5,147 bases of DNA from assembly GCA_030601965.1 (NCBI GenBank), contig JAUWAR010000088.1, forward strand, positions 1 through 5,147, in the 5' to 3' direction. The notes beneath the pieces were generated by a model. It was given only the letters and a program-made list of their open reading frames with translations. It searched no databases and was not told the DNA's origin. A program made the translations under genes and the position numbers. This document shows, one piece after another, positions 1 through 5,147 of the stretch. Within the stretch, counting starts at the first letter, position 1. Every line of letters starts with the position of its first letter. The stretch comes from a bacterium. Lineage in GTDB: Bacteria > Hydrothermota > UBA3073 > JACQXS01 > JAUWAR01.

Positions 1-911
1 GGAGAAAAATTAGAGAAGCCGTCTTTTAATTCATCTTTCAATTTATCAATAGATACCTTAACAGGTTCGGGGGGTATATCATTGTTCAGGGTGAAGGTCT
101 TTGGTTTTTTACTATATTTAATTTCTTTCCATTTTGCTTCATATTTTTCAACAAGAGAAAACAGGGTATGGATTACCTGCATAAACATAGGTCCGAGAGA
201 TTGTGCAGGGTCTTTTGGATTATGTATCTTTACCCCGGGGTTTACCTGACAGATATTAAATCCTTCATTAATGGCGGTCGTTGTAATATATACATCTATC
301 CCAAATTTTTCAACAAATGGATAAGGAAGTGGTTCCTCGCCAATCCGTTTTGCAAATTTACCAGAAAAGGCAAAATCACCTCCAATTGGCTGTCTAATTT
401 GCAGACCATAAAGTGCACGAGTCAAAGGATATACAATAGAGTTTGTTATTGTGCCATCTCTTTTATCCCTTTTATATACAGGTGCACAAAAATCATATCC
501 TTTATCAATCACAGGAGATAGGAATAGTTTTATCCACTCCGGTGTAACAGACCTCAAATCAGAATCAAAAACACAGATAGCACTTGCATTAAGACAGGAT
601 GCAGCCTCGAATACAGCTTTTAATGCAGCACCTTTACCAGGCTCTCCCCTATGGATACTTACTACATTTTCTACACCTTCTGGAATATCTGCTTTTGAAG
701 CATTTTCTCTTGTATCGTCTAAAGACCCTCCATCAGATGTAATGACTATTGATTTCAGATTAGGAAAGAATTGCTTCAGACCTTTTGCAGATGTTTCAAC
801 CACATATCTTATTGTGGACTCTGAGTTATAGCAGGGAATTCCAACAACAAGAGGACATTCCCCAATTTTTAGTAGTTTCTCTTCAGTAGATTTTCTAAGT
901 GATCTTTTCAT
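1..911 (-). CDS. GT-A glycosyltransferase, glucosylglycerate/mannosylglycerate synthase-like (3' end outside the window)
   Basis: 303 codons are open from the ATG at 911-909 to the window edge with no stop, so the C-terminus is missing. The GT-A fold is clear: LVVGIPCYNSESTIRYVVET (residues 21-40), ITSDGGSLDDT (57-67), RGEPGKGAALKAVFEAA (88-104), and the metal-binding CVFDSDLRSVTPEWI (113-127) with DSD at 116-118. RQPIGGDFAFSG (173-184), EKFGIDVYIT (201-210) and VKIHNPKDP (227-235) with His230 follow. The PGKG, DxD, QPxGG, GID and late His series is shared with mannosylglycerate synthase (GT78) and GpgS/glucosylglycerate synthase (GT81-like) enzymes, which build compatible solutes from nucleotide sugars and (phospho)glycerate. 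Donor and acceptor cannot be read from the sequence, and another GT2-like role is possible. The protein appears cytosolic. No strong ribosome site is seen, and the one-base gap to apt suggests coupling. Confidence 0.82.
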   Translation of the reverse strand, partial: MKRSLRKSTEEKLLKIGECPLVVGIPCYNSESTIRYVVETSAKGLKQFFPNLKSIVITSDGGSLDDTRENASKADIPEGVENVVSIHRGEPGKGAALKAVFEAASCLNASAICVFDSDLRSVTPEWIKLFLSPVIDKGYDFCAPVYKRDKRDGTITNSIVYPLTRALYGLQIRQPIGGDFAFSGKFAKRIGEEPLPYPFVEKFGIDVYITTTAINEGFNICQVNPGVKIHNPKDPAQSLGPMFMQVIHTLFSLVEKYEAKWKEIKYSKKPKTFTLNNDIPPEPVKVSIDKLKDELKDGFSNFS

Positions 912-912
912 T

Positions 913-1428
913 TCAAAATTTAATAAGTGAAAAAACTTCGTAGTCTTTCAGCTTTTCTATTCCCTTAAGGTCTGTTAATTCAATCAAAAATGCCACTCCT
1001 ATTATATTCCCTCCCAGTTTTTCTACAAGTTTGCAAGTGGCAAGGGCTGTTCCACCTGTGGCTAAAAGGTCATCAAATATCAGGACAGACTCACCTTTAT
1101 TAATTGCATCTTTGTGAATCTCTAATGCATCAGTTCCATATTCAAGTTCGTATTCCTCTTTTACAGTATCTGCAGGTAATTTACCTGGTTTACGCACAGG
1201 CACAAGACCACTACCAAGAAGGTATGCAAGTGCCCCACCAAATATGTAGCCCCTTGCCTCAATTGACACTACTTTATCAATCTTTTTGTCTTTATATACC
1301 TCATAAACTGCATCAACAGCTTTCTTAAAGCCATCTTTATCCTTTATCAGTGTTGTTATATCCCTGAAAAGTATGCCTTTTTTAGGAAAATCCGGAATAG
1401 AACGGATAAGTTCTTTGAGTTCTTGCAT
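913..1428 (-). CDS. apt: Adenine phosphoribosyltransferase
   Basis: This 171-residue enzyme is full length for bacterial Apt. It converts adenine and PRPP to AMP and pyrophosphate in purine salvage, in the cytoplasm and typically as a homodimer. The N-terminus IRSIPDFPKKGILFRDITTL (residues 8-27) is the usual Apt opening. EARGYIFGGALA (57-68) and VRKPGKLP (78-85) with EYELEYG (92-98) form the adenine-binding and flexible-loop parts. ESVLIFDDLLATGGTALA (113-130) is the PRPP-binding loop with the paired Asp119-Asp120. The substrate motifs are Apt-type, not those of hypoxanthine or xanthine enzymes. It sits between acyP and the glycosyltransferase gene. Its TGA (915-913) is one base from the next ATG (TGA-A-ATG), which points to translational coupling. 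Confidence 0.96.
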   Translation of the reverse strand: MQELKELIRSIPDFPKKGILFRDITTLIKDKDGFKKAVDAVYEVYKDKKIDKVVSIEARGYIFGGALAYLLGSGLVPVRKPGKLPADTVKEEYELEYGTDALEIHKDAINKGESVLIFDDLLATGGTALATCKLVEKLGGNIIGVAFLIELTDLKGIEKLKDYEVFSLIKF

Positions 1429-1432
1429 TTCT

Positions 1433-1440
1433 ACCTCCTC
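1433..1440 (-). promoter_or_regulatory. Ribosome binding site of apt, overlapping the acyP stop
   Basis: GAGGAGGT on the minus strand ends four bases before the apt ATG (1428-1426), and its first bases are part of the acyP TGA stop. It is a strong site that fixes the apt start and links translation of the two genes. Confidence 0.85.
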
Positions 1441-1714
1441 AGAATCTTATATTAAATCCCTGAAACTTACCTTCATATTCTTCCCATTGTATTTTTACAT
1501 CCCGGACATCTGATACAAGCGGTCCTATCTTTAGGTCATTTATAAGTTCTTCAATCAGTCCTTTTTCACCTTCAGTAATTACCTCTACCCGTCCATCAAA
1601 GAGATTTTTCACATAACCTGTAAGTCCCAGTGATTTTGCCTTTTTCTCAGCAAACCATCTATAGCAGACACCTTGAACAAGTCCCGAAACAATTATATGT
1701 GCCCGAACTAACAT
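1439..1714 (-). CDS. acyP: Acylphosphatase
   Basis: This 91-residue protein of normal family length hydrolyses the carboxyl-phosphate bond of small acyl phosphates such as acetyl phosphate, carbamoyl phosphate and 1,3-bisphosphoglycerate, in the cytoplasm. The signature HIIVSGLVQGVCYRWFAEKK (residues 6-25) includes the phosphate-binding loop and catalytic Arg19. LTGYVKNLFDGRVEV (31-45) holds catalytic Asn37, and the chain ends in the expected FQGFNIRF strand. Cys17 occupies a position often filled by Phe or Gly; Cys is also common there. The ATG at 1714-1712 is supported by the alignment of the first strand, because family members start only a few residues before VxGxVQGV. No ribosome binding site is visible, in line with a nearly leaderless transcript. 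The TGA at 1441-1439 overlaps the Shine-Dalgarno sequence of apt, ten bases before that gene, so it is the first gene of a three-gene operon. Confidence 0.95.
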   Translation of the reverse strand: MLVRAHIIVSGLVQGVCYRWFAEKKAKSLGLTGYVKNLFDGRVEVITEGEKGLIEELINDLKIGPLVSDVRDVKIQWEEYEGKFQGFNIRF

Positions 1715-1726
1715 AGAAATCTAAGA

Positions 1727-1757
1727 ATAATATCCTACAAAAACATTCTGCTGTCAA
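1727..1757 (-). promoter_or_regulatory. Predicted promoter of the acylphosphatase-apt-glycosyltransferase operon
   Basis: On the minus strand a perfect -35 TTGACA (1757-1752) is followed by TATTAT (1732-1727; five of six -10 consensus bases). The spacer is 19 bases, longer than the ideal 17. It sits about 30 bases after the protease stop. Transcription would start near 1720, only about six bases before the acylphosphatase ATG, leaving no room for a Shine-Dalgarno sequence, and none is visible. The mRNA may therefore be nearly leaderless. If another -10 were used, such as GATATT with a 17-base spacer, the leader would be only slightly longer. Confidence 0.5.
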
Positions 1758-1766
1758 TCTTTTTGT
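1737..1766. repeat. 7-base inverted repeat around the -35 box
   Basis: ACAAAAA (1737-1743) and TTTTTGT (1760-1766) are perfect inverted copies separated by 16 bases that contain the -35 box of the acylphosphatase promoter. The stem is nearly all A-T and has no U-tract directly after it on the minus strand, so it does not look like a terminator of the protease gene. It could be an operator, or chance in AT-rich DNA. Confidence 0.3.
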
Positions 1767-1787
1767 GGGGAGAGTGTGCTTGGAATC

Positions 1788-3668
1788 CTATCTCAATATT
1801 ATAAACTTCTTAGCTGCCTTAAAATCACCTGCCTGCAGGCAATAAAAATAAATCCCATTTACTACTTTCTTGCCAAACTTATCTTTTCCGTTCCATCTGA
1901 TGCTGTGATAGCCTGCCTTTCTATTCTTGTTCACAAGGGTTGTTATTTTCTGTCCCGAGAGATTATAAATAGTAAGCTCTACCTTTGAGTTTTTTGGCAA
2001 CCCATACTTTATGCTAACTTGCTCTCTAAATGGGTTTGGAGTTGCTGAAAATAACCTAAACCTATCAAGCACTTCCTTGCTTTCTTCTACACCGAGTCCA
2101 TCGTCAACTATAAATTTCACAGGCTCTATATATGGATTCTCATCAGGATCGTCAGAAGATATTGAGAGACTATCATAATAGGTTCCACTTGAAAGTGCGC
2201 CCTTTGCTACAACAACAGTTACATTTTGAGAATTACCAGGAGTAACAGTGAATAATGTCGGACTTATAGAGGCAATCCATGACTCGCTTCCCGTAATGTT
2301 GGTGACATTGAGATTAGCATCCCCTGTATTATGCACAGCCATTGTTTTCACTGTATCAACTGTCAAAATGGAATCAGTGAATACAAGAGTGTCAGGTGTA
2401 ACATAAATATTACAAGTCCCCGATGATGCACTGATAGTAAGGTTAACATAGACGGCACTCCCATTATCAGGTATAGATTTAGGTGTCTCGGTAGAAGTAG
2501 AAGAAATCCCCCACTGAATATGTTCAGCTAATAGATATTCTATATTACCCGTTTGCCCATCTGGATGGGTATCTGTGCATCTGATAAAAATATTATTAGC
2601 AGACTCTGGGTTCAAGTAAGAATCTCCATCAGAGATATCAAGGACTATATTGTGCGAAGGAAATGGCCAATCTGCTTGTGCAGACATCCACCAGTCAAAG
2701 AAATTCTTTGTCCAGTCAGGGCTTGTAGATGGACCTATTCCCATTCTGATTGTTATACGCTCACGAGTAGGATGATTTATTTTATAGCGTGTTCTCACAC
2801 TCGGAGAATATCCAATCTTGTCAGTGCTATAATATGCATATCCATGACATATATCACTACTCATTGTTGCCTCATAGGACATCCACCAGTAACCTTGATT
2901 TCCCCATCCTGTTCCCCATGAGTTCACCATTCTAAAAGCACCTACACCATCATTTGTAGGTTTATCATCATCATAACCAACAAATGTAACTGCATGTCCA
3001 CCTCTTATAGTGCCATATGTATCAGCAACACAATAAACAGTATCAAAATTATTAATATTATCAAAGTTGCTCCATACTGATATTCCAGTAACTGCTAAAC
3101 CGGTATCAGCAAGTAGTTGTTTTATCTGGTTTAGGCCAGCACTATTTGAACAATCAATCCAATATAAGTTTTCACATCTAAATGGTATGCCATTTTCATA
3201 AGCGCTTTCAGAGGGCCAGGATGTAGAATCAGTATAATCATAAGGGCAATCTGTTAAACTTGCACACCCAAAATCGCATAGGAGCTTGAAACCATCTGAG
3301 GTATATGCACCTGCATCTACACCACCATTTATCTGATTATACATAAATGCAGGACTAAACTGATGATCAAGATTACTTAGATTCCATTTATGTTCATACC
3401 ATTCTTGGAAGGTTTTGAAGTAATATCCTGTTGCCCATGCTACACAAGAACCTTGGTAGCCCTGTGATTTCACTGGCGGCATAAATGGGGATAAATCTAC
3501 AGCAGAAGGCAAAAACACTTTTGCTCTAAATACTGCCTGTTGCATCCAGTCAATAGTTCTTGGATCCTCTTTCAAACAACCAAGTCTATGTAGTTCCTTG
3601 CCAACAAGTGATGAGAAGAACAAAAAAGAGCTAATTGTTCCTATTAGAACTGAATATTTTCTAATCAT
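1788..3668 (-). CDS. Secreted papain-family (C1A) cysteine protease with C-terminal FlgD/Por-type domain
   Basis: This 626-residue multidomain protein starts with a Sec-type signal: MIRKY, then a hydrophobic stretch (about 6-23). The catalytic domain (about 55-285) has PPVKSQGYQGSCVAWATGYY, with oxyanion Gln69 and nucleophile Cys75 six residues apart as in papain. His225 lies in RGGHAVTFVGYDDD and Asn249 in VNSWGTGWGNQGYW, so the active-site set is intact. Only about 30 residues separate the signal from the catalytic domain, so a normal I29 inhibitor propeptide is absent. Residues about 293-412 form a Trp-rich beta region (INHPTRERITIRMGIG, DWWMSAQADWPFP) reminiscent of P-domain jelly rolls; this is tentative. 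Residues about 418-520 resemble an ASPM/SPD2/Hydin-like Ig domain (HNTGDANLNVTNI). The last 80-90 residues (NPF at 545-547, ELTIYNLSGQKITTLV, VNGIYFYCLQAG) match FlgD-Ig/type A sorting-like tails, suggesting export to the cell surface or medium. Twelve cysteines, several clustered at 131-173, may form disulfides. It has its own promoter. Confidence 0.9.
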   Translation of the reverse strand: MIRKYSVLIGTISSFLFFSSLVGKELHRLGCLKEDPRTIDWMQQAVFRAKVFLPSAVDLSPFMPPVKSQGYQGSCVAWATGYYFKTFQEWYEHKWNLSNLDHQFSPAFMYNQINGGVDAGAYTSDGFKLLCDFGCASLTDCPYDYTDSTSWPSESAYENGIPFRCENLYWIDCSNSAGLNQIKQLLADTGLAVTGISVWSNFDNINNFDTVYCVADTYGTIRGGHAVTFVGYDDDKPTNDGVGAFRMVNSWGTGWGNQGYWWMSYEATMSSDICHGYAYYSTDKIGYSPSVRTRYKINHPTRERITIRMGIGPSTSPDWTKNFFDWWMSAQADWPFPSHNIVLDISDGDSYLNPESANNIFIRCTDTHPDGQTGNIEYLLAEHIQWGISSTSTETPKSIPDNGSAVYVNLTISASSGTCNIYVTPDTLVFTDSILTVDTVKTMAVHNTGDANLNVTNITGSESWIASISPTLFTVTPGNSQNVTVVVAKGALSSGTYYDSLSISSDDPDENPYIEPVKFIVDDGLGVEESKEVLDRFRLFSATPNPFREQVSIKYGLPKNSKVELTIYNLSGQKITTLVNKNRKAGYHSIRWNGKDKFGKKVVNGIYFYCLQAGDFKAAKKFIILR

Positions 3669-3673
3669 ACATT

Positions 3674-3679
3674 CCTCCT
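3674..3679 (-). promoter_or_regulatory. Ribosome binding site of the cysteine protease gene
   Basis: A perfect AGGAGG lies five bases before the ATG at 3668-3666. It fixes the protease start and places the hydrophobic signal segment at the very N-terminus. A second ATG five bases upstream (3673-3671) is out of frame and meets a stop after three codons. Confidence 0.85.
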
Positions 3680-3692
3680 ATCAATTTTCCAT

Positions 3693-3721
3693 ATACTATC
3701 AGTCAAACTGAATAATGTCAA
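3693..3721 (-). promoter_or_regulatory. Predicted sigma70-type promoter of the cysteine protease gene
   Basis: Reading the minus strand, a perfect -35 TTGACA (3721-3716) is followed by a 17-base spacer and a -10 TAGTAT (3698-3693; four of six consensus bases). TG plus one base stands directly before the -10, giving an extended -10. Transcription would start near 3686, leaving a leader of roughly 18 bases with an AGGAGG site. A short inverted repeat, CAGT-TTG-ACTG (3710-3700), sits inside the spacer and could bind a regulator, although four-base arms are weak evidence. The promoter lies just downstream of the SLOG gene stop, so the protease can be transcribed separately from the hflX operon. 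Confidence 0.7.
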
Positions 3722-3740
3722 GAAAAAAGTTTTTGCCATT

Positions 3741-4193
3741 TCAAGTTGAGTAGTTAATCGCTAATTCAACTGCCTGTTCTGGTGTCTTTGCTATTTTTAT
3801 GGGTGCTTTAATGTCCCAGGTTTTGAGCCCTATTACTGGAATACCTAAATTAAGGGCAATTGCAATTTCAGAAAGTGTGCCGTATCTACCATCTATTGCA
3901 ATTACAGCGTCTGAAGACCTGACAACTATTACATTTCTTGCAATACTCATCCCTGTAACTATAGGAATATCAATATAAGGATTGGCATCCTTTTTGGTTT
4001 GTGTAGGCAGTATTCCTATTGTAGTTCCCCCTGCACTTTTCGCACCTTTTGCAGCAGCCTTCATTACACCCCCAAGTCCACCACATACGAGTATGGCACC
4101 ATTTTTTGCAATCCTCTCCCCTACCTTAAAGGCAATATCTGCTATTTCTTTAGAACAAACATTTCCGCCTATGACACCAATAGTTTTAAGCAT
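3741..4193 (-). CDS. TIGR00725-family Rossmann protein (SLOG/LOG-like)
   Basis: This complete 150-residue protein begins with the beta-strand/loop KTIGVIGGNVCSKE. It carries the glycine-rich phosphate-binding turn CGGLGGVMKAAAKGAKSAGG (residues 37-56), GTTIGILP (56-63) and DGRYGTLSEIAIALNLGIPV (101-120). These motifs, in this order and length, match the TIGR00725 group of the DprA/LOG-like (SLOG) Rossmann superfamily, to which molybdenum-cofactor carrier proteins and cytokinin-activating LOG enzymes are related. The LOG signature PGGxGTxxE appears as DGRYGTLSE, so the nucleotide 5'-monophosphate phosphoribohydrolase activity of LOG cannot be assumed. Binding of a nucleotide or cofactor is the safer inference. 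The protein is cytoplasmic, with no signal sequence. The ATG lies two bases after the TAG of the nucleotidyltransferase gene (TAG-AT-ATG), with only a weak GGT-containing ribosome site, so it is very likely the last gene of the hflX-led operon. Confidence 0.86.
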   Translation of the reverse strand: MLKTIGVIGGNVCSKEIADIAFKVGERIAKNGAILVCGGLGGVMKAAAKGAKSAGGTTIGILPTQTKKDANPYIDIPIVTGMSIARNVIVVRSSDAVIAIDGRYGTLSEIAIALNLGIPVIGLKTWDIKAPIKIAKTPEQAVELAINYST

Positions 4194-4195
4194 AT

Positions 4196-4750
4196 CTATA
4201 TACCTATACTTTCCAATTCATCCTCAAGAAATACAAGTACACTTAACTTCTCTGCTTCTATTTTCAGATACTCAAAATCAAGGGTTTCTTTCTTTATCTT
4301 GAGGATTTCTCTTACATCTTCTGTATCCCTGTTACGTCCTGCAAGAAGTTTATAAAGAATCAGGTCCTCAGGTGAGATTACAGGAATAGTAGTATCTTGG
4401 AAATTTATCTGTTTTGCCCGTTCCAAAACTTTTTTCTCCCACTCAGATTCGGCAAGGAATAAATCAATATAGACATTTTTATAAAACATTGTGATAAACT
4501 TTATTCCCCTAATAGATTTTATCTTTTTTTCTTCACAAGCCGAGCCTCTTTCAAATTCAAATCCTTTTTTTGTTAACATATCACAGAATTTCTTGTCAGT
4601 GACTCCAATTACGCAATCCACATCATAAGTTGTGCGAGGCCTTGCCCAGATACTTACAGCAATCCCTCCCATAAATGCGAGATTTGTATTTGTTCTTTGG
4701 GAAGTGTCTTTTAGCACAAGAAGGATATTGGATAATATTTCCTGGGTCAT
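4196..4750 (-). CDS. Nucleotidyltransferase-fold protein (DUF6036/AbiEii-like)
   Basis: This 184-residue protein has the minimal nucleotidyltransferase (pol beta superfamily) signature. A Gly-Gly turn (FMGGIAVSIWARPRTTYDVD, residues 26-45) is followed by Asp43 and Asp45, which fit the metal-binding DxD pair. Asp96 in the strand VYIDLFLAES fits the third carboxylate. The C-terminal half carries ISPEDLILYKLLAGRNRDTEDV (125-146), a pattern shared by AbiEii/AbiGii-toxin-like and DUF6036 proteins, with a conserved Lys (134) and acidic residues. Family members transfer nucleotides to tRNA or proteins, and several are toxins of type IV-like toxin-antitoxin systems; the substrate here is unknown. No Shine-Dalgarno sequence precedes the start, and the ATGA overlap with the 62-residue gene implies translational coupling. 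All three acidic residues are present, so the protein is probably active. It could be a housekeeping modifier or an orphan of mobile origin; nothing in the flanks shows a mobile element. Confidence 0.82.
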   Translation of the reverse strand: MTQEILSNILLVLKDTSQRTNTNLAFMGGIAVSIWARPRTTYDVDCVIGVTDKKFCDMLTKKGFEFERGSACEEKKIKSIRGIKFITMFYKNVYIDLFLAESEWEKKVLERAKQINFQDTTIPVISPEDLILYKLLAGRNRDTEDVREILKIKKETLDFEYLKIEAEKLSVLVFLEDELESIGI

Positions 4751-4935
4751 TTTATTGATGCAAGTTTATCAAGAATTTTGTAATCTCTTCCAAGGTGGTC
4801 TTTTCTCATCCATTCAAGTCTCTTTTTGAACTCTTCAGGAGATAAGGCGTCTTTTAGAAGTTTATAAGTGAAATCACAGAGTTCAAGCCAAATTTCAATC
4901 CTCTTTTCAGGGTTTTCTGGAAGATTATGATACAT
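4747..4935 (-). CDS. Small charged protein, putative partner of the downstream nucleotidyltransferase
   Basis: This 62-residue protein has no recognised family name. It is rich in Glu, Lys, Arg and Leu and looks wholly helical: a first helix around residues 10-29 (KRIEIWLELCDFTYKLLKDA), an SPEEFKKRLEWMRKDHLG helix around 32-49, and a short tail ending in KLASIK. No signal peptide, membrane segment or obvious DNA-binding motif is seen. The ATG (4935-4933) lies inside the end of the hflX-like gene (11-base overlap) and has no Shine-Dalgarno sequence in front, so translation is probably coupled to termination of that gene. Its TGA overlaps the ATG of the nucleotidyltransferase gene as ATGA. Small helical proteins of this kind often precede DUF6036/AbiEii-like nucleotidyltransferases in my recollection. 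By analogy it could be an antitoxin, chaperone or specificity subunit; this is inference. Tight coupling on both sides argues that it is a real gene. Confidence 0.75.
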   Translation of the reverse strand: MYHNLPENPEKRIEIWLELCDFTYKLLKDALSPEEFKKRLEWMRKDHLGRDYKILDKLASIK

Positions 4936-5147
4936 AGTTTTTTGCGATTTGTAAGATGAATGACTTGAGTTCTTCTATTCCCTTTCCTGTTACACAAGAT
5001 GTAAAAAATGCATCCGGGTATTTTTCTTTTAAATACCTGGAGTTCATATTATCTTTGTCTATCTTATTGAAGACCAAAAGAGTCTGTTTGTCAATTATAC
5101 CGAGTGCCTCAAGAACTTCGTTTCCAGCCTGTATCTGAATCTCAGAA
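4925..5147 (-). CDS. hflX: HflX-like GTPase, C-terminal fragment (gene runs off the window edge)
   Basis: Only the last 73 codons and the TAA stop (4927-4925) are in the window; the 5' part lies beyond base 5147. The fragment reads EIQIQAGNEVLEALGIIDKQ, then LLVFNKID, which contains the G4 guanine-specificity motif NKxD (fragment residues 27-30). A G5-like TSCVTGKGIEEL follows (49-60) in place of the usual SAxTGxGI. An amphipathic helix followed directly by the NKID strand matches the end of the HflX G domain, where a VLEELG..D...LLVxNKID pattern is typical. HflX proteins are ribosome-associated GTPases that split or rescue stalled 70S ribosomes, notably under heat stress; that role is family knowledge. 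The diagnostic N-terminal HflX domain and the G1-G3 motifs are not visible, so another TRAFAC GTPase such as Era or Der remains possible but fits less well. Its last 11 bases overlap the start of the next gene. Confidence 0.8.
   Translation of the reverse strand, partial: SEIQIQAGNEVLEALGIIDKQTLLVFNKIDKDNMNSRYLKEKYPDAFFTSCVTGKGIEELKSFILQIAKNYVS

Noticed and set aside
168..831. Open frames on the plus strand (168-521 and 451-831)
   Set aside because: They lie antisense to the glycosyltransferase gene, whose minus-strand frame shows clear GT-A motifs throughout. Their translations have no recognisable domain.
1104..1328. Plus-strand open frame inside apt
   Set aside because: It is antisense to a fully conserved Apt sequence, and its translation is low-complexity and Gln/Leu-rich with no family resemblance.
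1715..1787. Intrinsic terminator between the protease and acylphosphatase genes
   Set aside because: No GC-rich stem followed by a U-tract is present. The only symmetric element is the A-T-only 7-base repeat, which surrounds the -35 box.
3722..3776. Possible terminator after the SLOG gene: AGTTGA/TCAACT arms with a T-rich run further on (minus strand)
   Set aside because: The stem is only six bases with a long loop and lies mostly within the coding end. The T run begins about 15 bases after the stem, so it does not form a standard intrinsic terminator.
3982..4355. Two overlapping plus-strand frames opposite the SLOG and nucleotidyltransferase genes
   Set aside because: They are shadows of well-supported minus-strand genes, they overlap each other in different frames, and no ribosome binding site or family resemblance was seen.
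4956..5138. Plus-strand open frame of 60 codons near the right edge
   Set aside because: The minus strand here encodes the HflX-like C-terminus with NKID and TGKGI motifs, so the plus frame is a shadow.
1..5147. CRISPR array, tRNA/rRNA, insertion sequence or prophage signals
   Set aside because: No regular repeats, tRNA-like cloverleaf, transposase or integrase motifs, or terminal inverted repeats were seen on either strand.

Overview
The window is an AT-rich, densely packed bacterial segment in which every supported gene lies on the minus strand, so transcription runs from the high-coordinate end to the low one. No RNA gene, insertion sequence, CRISPR array or long repeat was seen, and no gene-free stretch exceeds about 75 bases. 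TTGACA-type promoters and AGGAGG ribosome binding sites indicate a bacterium. The secreted papain-like protease ends in an FlgD-like / Por-secretion-like C-terminal domain. Such tails are common in Bacteroidota-like lineages and in uncultivated candidate phyla (for example WOR-3/Stahlbacteria, Cloacimonadota, Marinimicrobia). A candidate-phylum genome is my inference; the sequence alone does not fix the taxon.

Region A (5147 to 3741) is a gene chain with overlapping or nearly abutting ends: the C-terminal end of an HflX-like ribosome-associated GTPase, a 62-residue charged protein starting inside the hflX end, a nucleotidyltransferase-fold protein joined to it by an ATGA overlap, and a TIGR00725/SLOG-type Rossmann protein two bases further on. 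The small protein and the nucleotidyltransferase look like a two-gene module of toxin-antitoxin-like architecture. This is the part of the window whose function is least settled.

Region B (3740 to 1788) is a single-gene unit. It has a well-formed promoter (TTGACA, 17-base spacer, extended -10) and a strong ribosome binding site, followed by a 626-residue exported cysteine protease with an intact Gln/Cys/His/Asn set, a beta-rich middle region, an Ig-like domain and a C-terminal sorting/anchoring-type domain.

Region C (1787 to 1) starts with a second TTGACA promoter and holds acylphosphatase, adenine phosphoribosyltransferase (apt) and a glycosyltransferase resembling glucosylglycerate/mannosylglycerate synthases, cut by the window edge. 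The three genes are tightly packed (10-base and 1-base gaps) and probably co-transcribed. They join purine salvage, acyl-phosphate hydrolysis and perhaps compatible-solute synthesis; a single shared pathway is not evident.
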